This document shows positions 42,543 through 52,400 of a stretch of DNA of 64,000 bases, in pieces. The stretch spans positions 207,439 to 271,438 of the forward strand of contig NZ_AYMG01000008.1 of NCBI RefSeq assembly GCF_000633455.1, in the 5' to 3' direction. The notes beneath the pieces are model-generated. The model made no database searches, was not told the DNA's origin, and worked only from the letters and a program-made list of their open reading frames with translations. This stretch comes from Pedobacter jeongneungensis (lineage in GTDB: Bacteria > Bacteroidota > Bacteroidia > Sphingobacteriales > Sphingobacteriaceae). A program made the position numbers and the translations under genes. Positions within the stretch are counted from its first letter, which is position 1, and the number at the start of each line of letters is the position of its first letter.

Positions 42543-45083
42543 TTATTTTAAATAAATAGATTCGATAGCAATATTGATCGGTTTGGTACTGGCCCCATAA
42601 CCAAAAGTAATTTCGAGCTTTTCGGCATTTTTCAAGTCGAATGCAGCTTTGTTTGGTGATTGATAATAAAGTGGCAAAAAGCCAGGATAAGGACGCGGAA
42701 GCAATAACTGTGCATCATTTTTAAGCTGATTTAATGGAATTTCGATTAGTTGAAAATCTTTTCCCGCAAGGATTTCTGTGGAGAAAAAATGGGCATCTGT
42801 ATCAATTAAGCCCACCTTAACTTTAGTGTTTTCGGTACTTGCCTTTATTTTGATGACCAATTTTCTTAAATTATTCAGTTCCGAAACTCTTCCAGTCATT
42901 TTATCAGCGAAAAAGCTTTGAAAACCCATCAGTTGGGTACTTTTAGGCATATTGATTGATAGCTTCATACTTAAAACAGATGGATTTTCATCTGAAACGT
43001 ATTCTACTTTACTATTTCCCCAATCGGGATTATAAATATTACTGTTTTTCCCATCTAAAGCTGCATTGAAGATTTCTACCCTGGCATTTTTAGCTGCAAC
43101 ATAAGTCTGGTAGCTTTCGGTTTCGAGTTTATCCCATGCATTTGGATTCCCATTTACTTGGGCAGGAAAAGTAATGTAATCGCCATTAGCCTTATGGATT
43201 ATGATCTGATAGCTCAATAAGCCATTTTTCACCAGCTCGGCAGGAATTGTTGCGGCATATTGGTACTCCTGAGTTTTTTGAAGTAGAATATTTTTCCAGC
43301 GGTTTGCAGTATTTAACCGAACAAAGGCAGAATCTTTTAAGCCTAAACCTGTAATTTCTGCATTGATTTGGAAAGCAACATCTTCTGAAACCGTTGTTAA
43401 AGGCTGATGTTTGACAAAAATATCTCCTTTTGAAGCTTTTGGAGCAACAAATTCTCCCAAAGCAATATTCTGATAACTGTTTTGCGCATTTAGATTGGTT
43501 TTCAGGTTTTTCTTTACCAACAGATAAGCTCCGGGAGAAACATTAAACCAATTTTTAACAGCTACCGAATTAATCATATTACCTTGATTTAAACCTTTAA
43601 CTGTAAAATTGGAGCCTAAATCGGGCAGATCGATATCCATTGGTAAGGTAGACCAGATGATCCGTGTAACTTCTTTTTCAGGCGACGCTTTTTCAAAAGG
43701 ATCTCTGATCTGAACTGCATCAGGCATCACTTCCAAACGCCATACCCCGGCAGCAACCTGATCGATAAAGTAAGCTCCCCTACCATCATATTGAACAATT
43801 TTTGAGCTTCCAACCCCCGCAATATGTTTTAGCTTTTTGGCATTAATTATTTTCGATGAGGTGGAATTGGTATAATAAAATTCTTCGGCAGTATTCATTT
43901 CGCTCAGCGAACTTTTGTAATCGATTTTAAAGGGGCCGAATGCATTGCCATTGTTTAACGCATCTAAACGGGCTGTTTGATGAAAAACCTTTGAAGCAAT
44001 TAACATACTGATTGCTTTTGAAGGTGTATAAGCAAGGTTTAAATAATGGGTTTGGTATTCGGTGTTGGCATAAGCGGTAGCCATGGGATCGTAGGCAAAT
44101 TGTGTAGCCCATTGAAAACCAGCAGCCCTGAAACTTCTGGCCATTGCCGGATACATGATCGGCGCCATTACATCGCCCGCATCAAATTCGTACACCGCTT
44201 TAGCGCGGTTTTTAAATGCCGGAATGGTATCGAAAGGAATTTTGTACTTCGCCACATTCGGGAGGTAATTGCCTTGCAAAGTATGGCCGGCAACCAAACC
44301 TGTAGGGTACCATTGAAAAGTATGGCCCTGAACATTTGCCTTTACAATGGCATCGGCGTACCAGGGCGATTCGCTGATGTTGTAGAAAATGGGTTTCGTC
44401 CAGCCGGTACTTTTTATGGCGGCAGTCATGCGGTTTACATATTCCGTAGCTCTTTCTTTTGGTCCGCTGTGATGGGGTTCGTTATTGATTTCTGCAGCCA
44501 AAATATCGGCATCCTGCTGATAGGTTAAACCGGTGTAAGGATTTTTGTGTTTGAAAAACTGTTTCAGGTAATTTTCCTGTGCTTTAAAGGCTTCTTCGCT
44601 AACTACCGATTTATCTTTACCGTATTTATTGGCAAAACTCCCTGTTTTTTCATCCTTCTCCGGATAACCATTTCCCCAAAAGGCGATGGGTGTAACCAGG
44701 GTTTTGATCTTGCGTTTCTTAAGTTCTGCGAGTAGAAAATCGAAAAGACGCAAATGTTCATTATTGATCAGATTTCCTTCAGCATCTGATATTTCCTGAT
44801 CCCAAACATGTACACGGAAGGCATCCAAACCCAAACGCGAGAAATGATATACATCGTCTTTTATTGCTTGTTCGGCCGTAACACCCATTCGTAAAATGGC
44901 ACGATTGCCATAAGCAAAAGGTGCGGTATAGTTTGTACCGAAAAACGCGGCTTCTTTATGGTCTTTCTCCCAACGGATTACACCTGATGCATCTACATAA
45001 ACACCCTGTTTATTTTGGGCATGGGTAAGCGTTGTCATAAGGACAAAAGCAAGAAGAAGAGGCAGCTTTTTGAGTAAAATCAT
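42543..45083 (-). CDS. Secreted GH5-like glycoside hydrolase with C-terminal binding domain
   Basis: An 846-residue protein with a signal peptide (1-22, ending HAQ). The TIM-barrel has FFGTNYTAPFAYGNR, LDAFRVHVWD, IKTLVTPIAFWGNGY, the acid/base Glu202 in AAEINNEPHH and a likely nucleophile Glu299 in AVYEFDAGD, all in GH5-like positions. Residues about 450-620 are beta-rich; the last 200 form a jelly roll similar to carbohydrate-binding modules. The exact family (GH5 or relative) and substrate are uncertain. It sits between GH53 and GH2 genes, so a galactan or arabinogalactan linkage is likely. Confidence 0.78.
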   Translation of the reverse strand: MILLKKLPLLLAFVLMTTLTHAQNKQGVYVDASGVIRWEKDHKEAAFFGTNYTAPFAYGNRAILRMGVTAEQAIKDDVYHFSRLGLDAFRVHVWDQEISDAEGNLINNEHLRLFDFLLAELKKRKIKTLVTPIAFWGNGYPEKDEKTGSFANKYGKDKSVVSEEAFKAQENYLKQFFKHKNPYTGLTYQQDADILAAEINNEPHHSGPKERATEYVNRMTAAIKSTGWTKPIFYNISESPWYADAIVKANVQGHTFQWYPTGLVAGHTLQGNYLPNVAKYKIPFDTIPAFKNRAKAVYEFDAGDVMAPIMYPAMARSFRAAGFQWATQFAYDPMATAYANTEYQTHYLNLAYTPSKAISMLIASKVFHQTARLDALNNGNAFGPFKIDYKSSLSEMNTAEEFYYTNSTSSKIINAKKLKHIAGVGSSKIVQYDGRGAYFIDQVAAGVWRLEVMPDAVQIRDPFEKASPEKEVTRIIWSTLPMDIDLPDLGSNFTVKGLNQGNMINSVAVKNWFNVSPGAYLLVKKNLKTNLNAQNSYQNIALGEFVAPKASKGDIFVKHQPLTTVSEDVAFQINAEITGLGLKDSAFVRLNTANRWKNILLQKTQEYQYAATIPAELVKNGLLSYQIIIHKANGDYITFPAQVNGNPNAWDKLETESYQTYVAAKNARVEIFNAALDGKNSNIYNPDWGNSKVEYVSDENPSVLSMKLSINMPKSTQLMGFQSFFADKMTGRVSELNNLRKLVIKIKASTENTKVKVGLIDTDAHFFSTEILAGKDFQLIEIPLNQLKNDAQLLLPRPYPGFLPLYYQSPNKAAFDLKNAEKLEITFGYGASTKPINIAIESIYLK

Positions 45084-45187
45084 AAATAAAAAATGCTTTT
45101 AGGGATTTGTAGTCCCGAATTTATTAAGCGTTGTCATTTCTTTATGTAATTCGTGGAGACACGAACCACGACCACAAGTTAGGTTAT

Positions 45188-45274
45188 GTTAGTCGGGATT
45201 TGTAATCCCGACTGCACTAACTACGGATTTAAAATCCGTTTCTCGTTAGGCCCGGATTACAAATCCGGACCAAC
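45188..45274. repeat. GTTAGTC three-hairpin element between GH53 and GH5-like genes
   Basis: Opens GTTAGTCGGGATTtgtAATCCCGAC, then GGATTTaaAATCC and CCGGATTacaAATCCGG, and ends GGACCAAC; the ends form an inverted repeat GTTAGTC / GACCAAC. It is a sister of 59470-59575 and 36710-36779. It lies inside the operon, five bases from the GH53 stop. Confidence 0.65.
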
Positions 45275-45279
45275 TCATG

Positions 45280-46332
45280 TTAAGGCAAAAACGCATCCAT
45301 TGCAACCGTTGGTTTACCCGAATCGTCAAAAGCGCCCAATTTATAACCGCTCCAGCTATTGTAAGATTGCGGTTCCCAATAGAAAACCCCTAACCCTTTG
45401 TTATTTGGCAACGATTTATTCTTCGCTATTAAATCTTTAATAAAAGCTTTGCAGGCTACCGCTTCTGAAACTGGCATTCCCAATTCGCAGATCATTACTT
45501 CCGATCCATAGCGAGAAACCATATCCGTCATATTGGCCAAACACTGGGTATTTTTTGTCGACCAATCAGCAGCGGTAGGATACATCGACATGCCGATTAC
45601 ATCCCATTTGGCACCATTGTTCTTTAAGCCATCAAATATCCACCTAAATAAACTATTATCGTAACCATTGGAGATATGCACCACCACTTTCGAGGTCGGA
45701 TTTACTGCTTTTACACCATTATATCCCGAAAGTACCAAATCTGCAAAGTTTTTCATATTTGCAGATGCTTTTCCATCGTTCCATAACATGCCGTTATTGG
45801 TTTCGTTGCCTACCTGTACCCATTCAGGCACAATTTTATTGTTTTTTAAAACCGTTAAAACCTCAACGGTATGGTTATAAACTGAAGTTTTCAAGGTAGC
45901 AAAATCCTGCGAAGCCCATGCGGCAGGTTTGTTCTGCTGTCCGGGATCTGCCCACGAATCGCTGTAATGAAAATCAATCAGTAAACGCATGTTCATGGCT
46001 TTTGCCCTTTTTGCCTTTGCCAAAACATCGGCGGTATTGCAATAGCCGGCAGCTGGATTCACCCAAACCCTCAATCGAATGGTATTGATGCCTTTATCTT
46101 TCAGAATCTTCAACAAATCCTGTTGATCACCCGTAGCATTGTAAAACTTTTTGCCCGCAGCTTCCATTTCCGTTAGCCAGCTTACATCGGCTCCTAAGGC
46201 ATAAGTGCCTACCGGATCGGGAGCAGGATAAATCTGCGTTTCGCCTTTTATTGTTTTTTTGCAACCTGTATTGATCAGACTGAGCATTAACATAAGGCCC
46301 AGCCAGTTTATGGTTTTTATTTTTTTAAACAT
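45280..46332 (-). CDS. Arabinogalactan endo-beta-1,4-galactanase, GH53
   Basis: A 350-residue lipoprotein (lipobox-like LINTGC, Cys at residue 23). The barrel is typical of GH53: ALGADVSWLTEMEAAG, INTIRLRVWVNPA, LLIDFHYSDSWADPGQQNKP, with acid/base Glu177 in WVQVGNETNNGM and nucleophile Glu283 in VMICELGMPV. It should cut beta-1,4-galactan (type I arabinogalactan) at the cell surface. It belongs to the operon with SusC/D/E and gives the best clue to its substrate. The length is usual and both catalytic residues are intact. Confidence 0.93.
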   Translation of the reverse strand: MFKKIKTINWLGLMLMLSLINTGCKKTIKGETQIYPAPDPVGTYALGADVSWLTEMEAAGKKFYNATGDQQDLLKILKDKGINTIRLRVWVNPAAGYCNTADVLAKAKRAKAMNMRLLIDFHYSDSWADPGQQNKPAAWASQDFATLKTSVYNHTVEVLTVLKNNKIVPEWVQVGNETNNGMLWNDGKASANMKNFADLVLSGYNGVKAVNPTSKVVVHISNGYDNSLFRWIFDGLKNNGAKWDVIGMSMYPTAADWSTKNTQCLANMTDMVSRYGSEVMICELGMPVSEAVACKAFIKDLIAKNKSLPNNKGLGVFYWEPQSYNSWSGYKLGAFDDSGKPTVAMDAFLP

Positions 46333-46395
46333 TTCTATATTCTTTAAATAAGTATTGAACTTAATCTTTGTATTATAGTTTATTCTAAATCGCCC

Positions 46396-46475
46396 GTCAT
46401 TCCCGCGCAGGCGGGAATCCTAATATTCCATATACCTGCCAGCGCTTTAAGGTTCCCAATCTAGTTGGGAATGAC
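46396..46475. repeat. Single 105-bp-type unit between SusE and GH53 genes
   Basis: Starts GTCATTCCCGCGCAGGCGGG and ends TTCCCAATCTAGTTGGGAATG; both halves form hairpins, as in the units at 52.4-54.1 kb. The centre differs from the array consensus. Its place within the operon, after the SusE stop codon, may set the expression ratio of surface proteins to enzymes. Confidence 0.7.
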
Positions 46476-46487
46476 GAAACGAGAAAT

Positions 46488-47600
46488 TTATTTAATCGAA
46501 TAAGTATAATTTCCGTCACCGGCACTTAAATCTAAAGTAACGGTGAATACACCTGTTTTGGTAACCGGGATATTAATACCGCCCCAGGTTGGCGCACCTG
46601 CATAAATCAATGCGCCATTGGCATCTACTTTATAACTGATATCGTAACCGCCGTTACAGGTAAATACGAAAGTTTTGCCCGCGGTTAAGGAAACATTTGC
46701 TGCAACCCATTTACCGGTTGTTGCATTATATATCAATGGCGTTGATGAAGTGCTCCAGGCATTGTCATCACCGGAGATAAAGAATTTTACGGGTGTATAG
46801 GTAATGGTTAAAGCATCTACATCAGCGTTTACTTTCATGTAAGCTGGTGCTGGTGTAAGGTATAAATTACCGCCGGTTAAGCTCATGGTTGTTGAAGTAC
46901 CTCCCCAACCGTAAACTTTACTTGCATCTTTTGTTGATACCAGTTGAAAAGCATCGCCACCATAGCCATCGGCATTTGGTAAATTTAAATATCCCTCATA
47001 TTTAGAATTGAATTTAGTTGAAGTGAGTACAAAACCATTGGTCCTTGCGGTTGGTGTTTTCCAGGAATTGCCTCCTTTTACCATCAGCGCCGGGTATTCG
47101 ATGGTAGCTTTGTATGGATTAACCGTCATGGTTAAGCTCGAGTAGATTGGTTTGATGGTAGAAGCTGTTCCTGTATTTTGAGTTACTTCTGCTTTTAACC
47201 TTACAACTAAGGTACTTACGGCACCTGTTGGCAATAACAATTGATTGGCCAAAAGCGAATTAAAATCGGCACCCAAATAAGCTTTTTCTAAAGTACCTGT
47301 TGCAAGTTTAACGCTTATTGCATTGGCCCATGCATTTGCGCCTAAGGTATCGGCAGGCACATCAAACTCTAAAGAGTAAGTTGGGATAACACTCACGCCA
47401 AAGTTTGCCGCCTTAAAACTGAAGGTCACCACATTGGTGGCATCAGTTGCGGAGGTTAACACTAGAGCGGCTGCAGAGCTTTTAAAAGCGAGACTGCCTG
47501 CACTGGGTGGAGTAACTACATTTGTGCTATCATCTTTTTTGCAGCCGAAGAACAGGCTGATTAAAAGCAAAGTATAAAGGATATGAATAAATTTTTTCAT
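46488..47600 (-). CDS. SusE/SusF-like surface glycan-binding lipoprotein
   Basis: A 370-residue lipoprotein (FFGCKKD, Cys at residue 20). The SusE N-terminal domain shows FKSSAAALVLTSATDATNVVTF and the pattern SLTMTVNPYKATIEYPALMV. The C-terminal domain has the starch-module-like FFISGDDNAWSTSSTPLIYN and VTLDLSAGDGNYTYSI. It would hold galactan at the cell surface for the SusCD transporter. It follows susD by 11 bases. The glycan preference of the C-terminal domain is not readable. Confidence 0.85.
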   Translation of the reverse strand: MKKFIHILYTLLLISLFFGCKKDDSTNVVTPPSAGSLAFKSSAAALVLTSATDATNVVTFSFKAANFGVSVIPTYSLEFDVPADTLGANAWANAISVKLATGTLEKAYLGADFNSLLANQLLLPTGAVSTLVVRLKAEVTQNTGTASTIKPIYSSLTMTVNPYKATIEYPALMVKGGNSWKTPTARTNGFVLTSTKFNSKYEGYLNLPNADGYGGDAFQLVSTKDASKVYGWGGTSTTMSLTGGNLYLTPAPAYMKVNADVDALTITYTPVKFFISGDDNAWSTSSTPLIYNATTGKWVAANVSLTAGKTFVFTCNGGYDISYKVDANGALIYAGAPTWGGINIPVTKTGVFTVTLDLSAGDGNYTYSIK

Positions 47601-47611
47601 GATAATTTAGA

Positions 47612-49219
47612 TTAATAACCTGTATTCTGACGAAGATTTGGATTGGCCGAAAGATCGGTTGGAGGCAAAGGATAAAGATTGTACTTGCTGTTTACTGCTG
47701 TACCACCTTTAACACCGCCTTTCCATGCCCATAAATAGGCTGCAGTGGTAAATTTCCCGAAACGGATTAAATCTGTCCTTCGGGTGGCTTCGTACCAAAG
47801 TTCACGTCCGCGTTCATCTAAAATAAAATCGGTGGTTAAAGCACTCGACGTGATATTTCCGGCTGTACTGCCATTATAGGCACGGGTACGCAACTGGTTA
47901 ATGTAAGTTAAGGCCTGCGTTAAACTGCCACCTGATCCGCCACGTAAAATAGCTTCGGCATAAGTTAAATAGATTTCGCCTAAACGGAATAGAGGAAAAT
48001 CGATATCCGAAAAATCTTTGGCAATATCCTGATGCGGAGCCGGGCCACCAGAACGGGTTTTGTTGCGGTATTTGGTGCTCGAATAACCATCATTCGAAGT
48101 GTACAGATCGTTCACCTCCATATTCTGTCCTGACATATAAAACTGTGCCCTCGTATCTGTTGCGCCTGTTTTATCAGCAAAAAGATTCACAAACTGCTGG
48201 GTAATCCTTAATCCGCCCCAATCGCCATTCGATCCTGAAACTTCTGCCGGAACGTGTGCCGGACCATGCATCAGGTAAGTTGTGCCACCATAATTTTGAG
48301 TACTGGTACCATCGTAATTAATGGTAAAAATATTCTCATCCGTATTTAAGTGGTTATCGGCAATGGTTAGCTCGCGGTAATTACCATGAAGTGTATAACC
48401 CGCAGCGGTAATTTTGTTGCAGTAAGTAATCGCATCAGTATATCTGGCGGTACCGGTATATACTTCGGCATTTAAATATATTCTCGATAATAATGCCCAC
48501 GAGGCAGCCTTATCGGCTCGGCCATATTCGTTAGCTTTCGGTGCTGCTAAATCATTTTCGATGGCCTTAAGTTCTGATTCTACATAAGCGAATAAATCTT
48601 TACGGCTAATCTGTTTTGGTAAGTCCTTGCCTCCTATTTCGGTAGTTTCGGTAACCAATGGCGGATTTCCGTAAATATCCATCAATACGGCATACTGATA
48701 AGCCCTGATAAAACGGGCCTCTGCCCTGAACTTTCGTACCTGATCTGCGTCAGCACCAACGATTCCTCTTTTATTTAAATTATCATCAGAAGATTGGTTG
48801 ATGAAATCGTTACAAAGCGTAATCTGAAAAAATGAACGGTAATATAAACCATTAATGATCGAATTGATGGATGACCATGTCATTTCATGCAGGCCTTGAA
48901 TACCGGCATCGTTCTGCCATGACCAAACGGCTTCATCAGTGGTGAGTTCCTGCAAATTCCAGTATAAACGCAAGAAATCGGAGTTTCCTTCATCTTTGAT
49001 AATCTCTACCGGTATATCCGGCTGGCCAACCGATGCATTCCCGGTAAGGGCAAAAGCGCCGTAAACCTTAGCCAACGATTGTTTATAACCCGCGGCCGAA
49101 GTATATACTTTATCTGCAGTAAGATCATTGGTTGGTACCAGATCTAATTTATTGCACGATGTGGTAAAAATTACCGCAGTGCAAGTCAGCATGAATAGTT
49201 GTAAAACACGTGGTTTCAT
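47612..49219 (-). CDS. SusD/RagB-family surface lipoprotein
   Basis: A 535-residue lipoprotein (FTTSCNK, Cys near residue 22). It has a SusD-type TPR scaffold: AYKQSLAKVYGAFALTG, FRAEARFIRAYQYAVLMDIY, PLFRLGEIYLTYAEAILRG, FILDERGRELWYEATRRTDL and the C-terminal NLYPLPPTDLSANPNLRQN. It forms the lid of the SusC transporter and binds oligosaccharide. Start ATG 49219 was chosen; the frame extends over the SusC stop to 49261 with another ATG at 49243. Confidence 0.92.
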   Translation of the reverse strand: MKPRVLQLFMLTCTAVIFTTSCNKLDLVPTNDLTADKVYTSAAGYKQSLAKVYGAFALTGNASVGQPDIPVEIIKDEGNSDFLRLYWNLQELTTDEAVWSWQNDAGIQGLHEMTWSSINSIINGLYYRSFFQITLCNDFINQSSDDNLNKRGIVGADADQVRKFRAEARFIRAYQYAVLMDIYGNPPLVTETTEIGGKDLPKQISRKDLFAYVESELKAIENDLAAPKANEYGRADKAASWALLSRIYLNAEVYTGTARYTDAITYCNKITAAGYTLHGNYRELTIADNHLNTDENIFTINYDGTSTQNYGGTTYLMHGPAHVPAEVSGSNGDWGGLRITQQFVNLFADKTGATDTRAQFYMSGQNMEVNDLYTSNDGYSSTKYRNKTRSGGPAPHQDIAKDFSDIDFPLFRLGEIYLTYAEAILRGGSGGSLTQALTYINQLRTRAYNGSTAGNITSSALTTDFILDERGRELWYEATRRTDLIRFGKFTTAAYLWAWKGGVKGGTAVNSKYNLYPLPPTDLSANPNLRQNTGY

Positions 49220-49247
49220 ATATTTTTTGTTAAAGCAGTTCATCATC

Positions 49248-52247
49248 TTAAAAATTAACATTTAAGCCTAAAGAGAAAATACGTGGTCGGGGATAGATAT
49301 TGTTATCCACTCCAGAGGCAACTTCCGGATCTAAACCTTTGTATTTGGTAATTACAAACACATTCTGTACGCTGGCAGTCAAGGCTAAGTTTGCTTTGGT
49401 TTTTAAAATCTGACCAAAAGCATACCCCAGGTTAACATTGTCCATTCTCAGGAATGAGGCATTTTGAACGTAGTAATCGCTCAATAACTGTTGTGTTTTA
49501 AAATTGGTAGTAAGGTAATTTGGCGAAGCATTTAAAATAACTGCCGTACCTAAAATCTGGTTTAGGTTACCGCTCTGGCTATAGTTATTATTGTACAAAT
49601 AGTTACCTAAGTTAGCCCTAAGGGTGAAAGACAGGTTCCATTTTTTGTAGCTTAAATTATTGCTAAAACCCAGAAATACTTTAGGATCTGCCTGTTTTCC
49701 TTTTTTGAAATCGTTTTGGTTGATAACGCCATCCCCATTCTGATCTACATAAACGCCTTCAATCGGGTTTCCGTTCTGATCGTAAGTCTGCTCAAATAAG
49801 TTGAAGGTATTCTTCGGTCCGCCAACTGCATTGATAAAAGCATTTTGGCCCCCAACGCCGCCTGAAATGGTTCCACTTGGAAAGCCTGCATAATTTGGAT
49901 CGTTAGGTACCACCGTTAAATTGGTAATGATATTTTTGTTATAAGTAGCGTTAAAGCTGAAATCCCAATTGAAGTCTTTTTCTTTTACCGGATTAAAGTT
50001 CAGGGTTAACTCCACCCCTTTATTTTCCATATCGCCAACATTTACAACTGCAGTTGCGGCAAAATTTGTTCCGGCAGGCTGAGGGATTAAATTTAATAAA
50101 TCGCTGGTTTTCTTGCGATAAACTTCCAATGTTCCCGTAATGCGGTTATCCAAAAATCCGAAATCTAAACCGATATTGGCTGTGGCGGTTTCTTCCCATT
50201 TCAGATTAGAGATGTAAGCACTTGGACGGTACATCTGGTAAAAGATATTTCCAAATTGATAGGATGCATTTAGCGAGCTCAGGCCATAAGTAGACATATA
50301 TCCGTAGTTAGGAATTCCATCCTGTTGCCCTGTAATGCCATATCCCAAACGTAATTTCAATGTAGAAATGATTTTGCTATCCTTTAAAAAAGACTCATTT
50401 TTAATTGTCCATGCTAAAGCTGCCGATGGGAACACCCCATATTTATAAGCAGGCCCGAAACGTGATGAACCATCTCTGCGGATTGTTCCCGTTAACAGGA
50501 ACCGATCATCGTAATTATAGTTTAAGCGCCCAAAGTAGGAGATTAAACGGTTTTGTGGTTTGTTAAAAGCAAAAGCAGGGGTAGCATTGGTCTGATTTCC
50601 ACTTGCATCAAAATTTGCATAAAAATACTGTGTGGTTAAATAATCATTATAAGAATAACCTGCCGTTGCATCTACCCTACTTTTGATTGATTTAAATTCT
50701 TTAACATAGTTGAGGTAAAAATCCAGAACGGTATTTCTCCTGTTTTGTTTATATTGATTATTTACACCATTGCCAAGGCCATTTAAATTACCTACAAATG
50801 CTTCGGCTGCGTTTGGATCAACGAAAACAGTACCTTTTCCTGAAGCCACATCATAAGCAGCGTTTAAATTAGCGTGTAATTCTGGCAAAAAATGAAAACT
50901 ATAATCCAGTTGAACGTTACCGATGCTACGCATTGGTTTTGCACGGTCTTCTCTTTGCTCCAATAAACCCACCGGATTACGGCCAACCAGATTCACCAAT
51001 CCTGTTGGTGTAGTAGAATCCAGCCATTCCCAATAGCCATTATAGTCTGATCGGTTGGTATAAGTAGCTTGTGTAGGGTCGAAACTTACCGCACCACCAA
51101 TAGCGGCCGTATTTGCGAAACGCGTTTTCTGCATACTTCCTTTCAGGTTAATATCCAGTTTGAGGTGATTATCAAAAAACCTTGGATTAAAAACAAGTGC
51201 AGCTGAAGTTTTCTGCAATTGATCAGTTCTTAACACACCAGTTTGATTTTGATAACCAATGGATAAACGATAAGGCAGTTTTTTAATCCCTCCACTTATA
51301 CTGATGTTGTTATCGGTAGAGAAACCGTCCTGATAAATCAAATCCTGCCAGTTGGTATTAAATGTACCCAATTGTGCTTTTTGTGCTGAAGTACCTTTTG
51401 CATTTACAATCGAGCGGATTTCATCAGCACTCAACACATCTAACTGTTTGGTTAATGTAGAAACAGAATTAACTGAATTGAAAGTCACTTTTAAGGCATC
51501 ACCCAAACCTTTCTTCGTGGTGATGATGATTACCCCATTGGATGCCCTTGCACCATAAATTGCAGCTGCGGAAGCATCTTTTAACACCGTGAAAGTTTCA
51601 ATATCATTCGGATTAATAAAACTTAAAGGATTTGATGCACCTGAAACACCCCCACTTTCCAAAGGTACCCCGTCGATCACGAATAATGGATCGTTACTGG
51701 CATTTAATGATGAACCGCCACGGATACGGATGGCGCTCCCGCTTCCTGGCTGACCGCTGTTTGAAGTAATGGAAACACCCGATACTTTACCTGATAACAT
51801 TTGCTCTGGTGTGCTGATACTCCCTTTTTGGAAATCCTTAACACCTACCACTGCTACAGAACCGGTAAGATCTTGTTTTCGCGTAGTTCCGTAACCTACC
51901 ACTACCACATCATTTAAAGTAGAAGCATCTTCTATTAAGGTGATGTTTAAAGTGGTGCTTTTAGAGACCGGAACTTCCTGAACTTTATACCCCACCGAGG
52001 TAAATTCGAGGATGCCGGCTTTCGCAGGTATTTTGATACTAAAATTTCCGTTTGCATCAGTAGAAGTGGCAATCGCGGTTCCCTTTAAGCGAACACTTAC
52101 ACCTGGCATACCTAAATTATCGGGGGCTGTTTTAACAACTCCGCTAATGGTGGCTTGCTGTGCAAAAAGATATCCATGGGTAAAAATCAATAGTAAAAGC
52201 ATTAACATTCGCTTGTTACTCCTGATGAAAGATGTAAAAATGTGCAT
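49248..52247 (-). CDS. SusC/RagA-family TonB-linked outer-membrane transporter
   Basis: A 999-residue protein with a signal peptide (about 1-29, ending LFAQ), a carboxypeptidase-D-like domain (GVVKTAPDNLGMPGVSVRLK), a TonB box region, a plug (VVVGYGTTRKQDLTGSVAVV, PLFVIDGVPLESG) and a 22-stranded barrel ending in ARIFSLGLNVNF-type strand (here RPRIFSLGLNVNF). It imports oligosaccharides with SusD. It is the first gene of the operon, and its start lies close to the 105-bp repeat array. Alternative start ATG at 52208. Confidence 0.94.
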   Translation of the reverse strand: MHIFTSFIRSNKRMLMLLLLIFTHGYLFAQQATISGVVKTAPDNLGMPGVSVRLKGTAIATSTDANGNFSIKIPAKAGILEFTSVGYKVQEVPVSKSTTLNITLIEDASTLNDVVVVGYGTTRKQDLTGSVAVVGVKDFQKGSISTPEQMLSGKVSGVSITSNSGQPGSGSAIRIRGGSSLNASNDPLFVIDGVPLESGGVSGASNPLSFINPNDIETFTVLKDASAAAIYGARASNGVIIITTKKGLGDALKVTFNSVNSVSTLTKQLDVLSADEIRSIVNAKGTSAQKAQLGTFNTNWQDLIYQDGFSTDNNISISGGIKKLPYRLSIGYQNQTGVLRTDQLQKTSAALVFNPRFFDNHLKLDINLKGSMQKTRFANTAAIGGAVSFDPTQATYTNRSDYNGYWEWLDSTTPTGLVNLVGRNPVGLLEQREDRAKPMRSIGNVQLDYSFHFLPELHANLNAAYDVASGKGTVFVDPNAAEAFVGNLNGLGNGVNNQYKQNRRNTVLDFYLNYVKEFKSIKSRVDATAGYSYNDYLTTQYFYANFDASGNQTNATPAFAFNKPQNRLISYFGRLNYNYDDRFLLTGTIRRDGSSRFGPAYKYGVFPSAALAWTIKNESFLKDSKIISTLKLRLGYGITGQQDGIPNYGYMSTYGLSSLNASYQFGNIFYQMYRPSAYISNLKWEETATANIGLDFGFLDNRITGTLEVYRKKTSDLLNLIPQPAGTNFAATAVVNVGDMENKGVELTLNFNPVKEKDFNWDFSFNATYNKNIITNLTVVPNDPNYAGFPSGTISGGVGGQNAFINAVGGPKNTFNLFEQTYDQNGNPIEGVYVDQNGDGVINQNDFKKGKQADPKVFLGFSNNLSYKKWNLSFTLRANLGNYLYNNNYSQSGNLNQILGTAVILNASPNYLTTNFKTQQLLSDYYVQNASFLRMDNVNLGYAFGQILKTKANLALTASVQNVFVITKYKGLDPEVASGVDNNIYPRPRIFSLGLNVNF

Positions 52248-52400
52248 AGAATATTATGGTTAGAATTAACGATACAAATGAAGGCTTTATGGCTTTATCA
52301 GCTTTGTGCTATTGTTCATTTCTTTTGTGCTAATCGACATATTATTGGTTTGAATCGCGTATTAAGCGTTATTTTAATACAATCGTTCTAAACGCTTTGC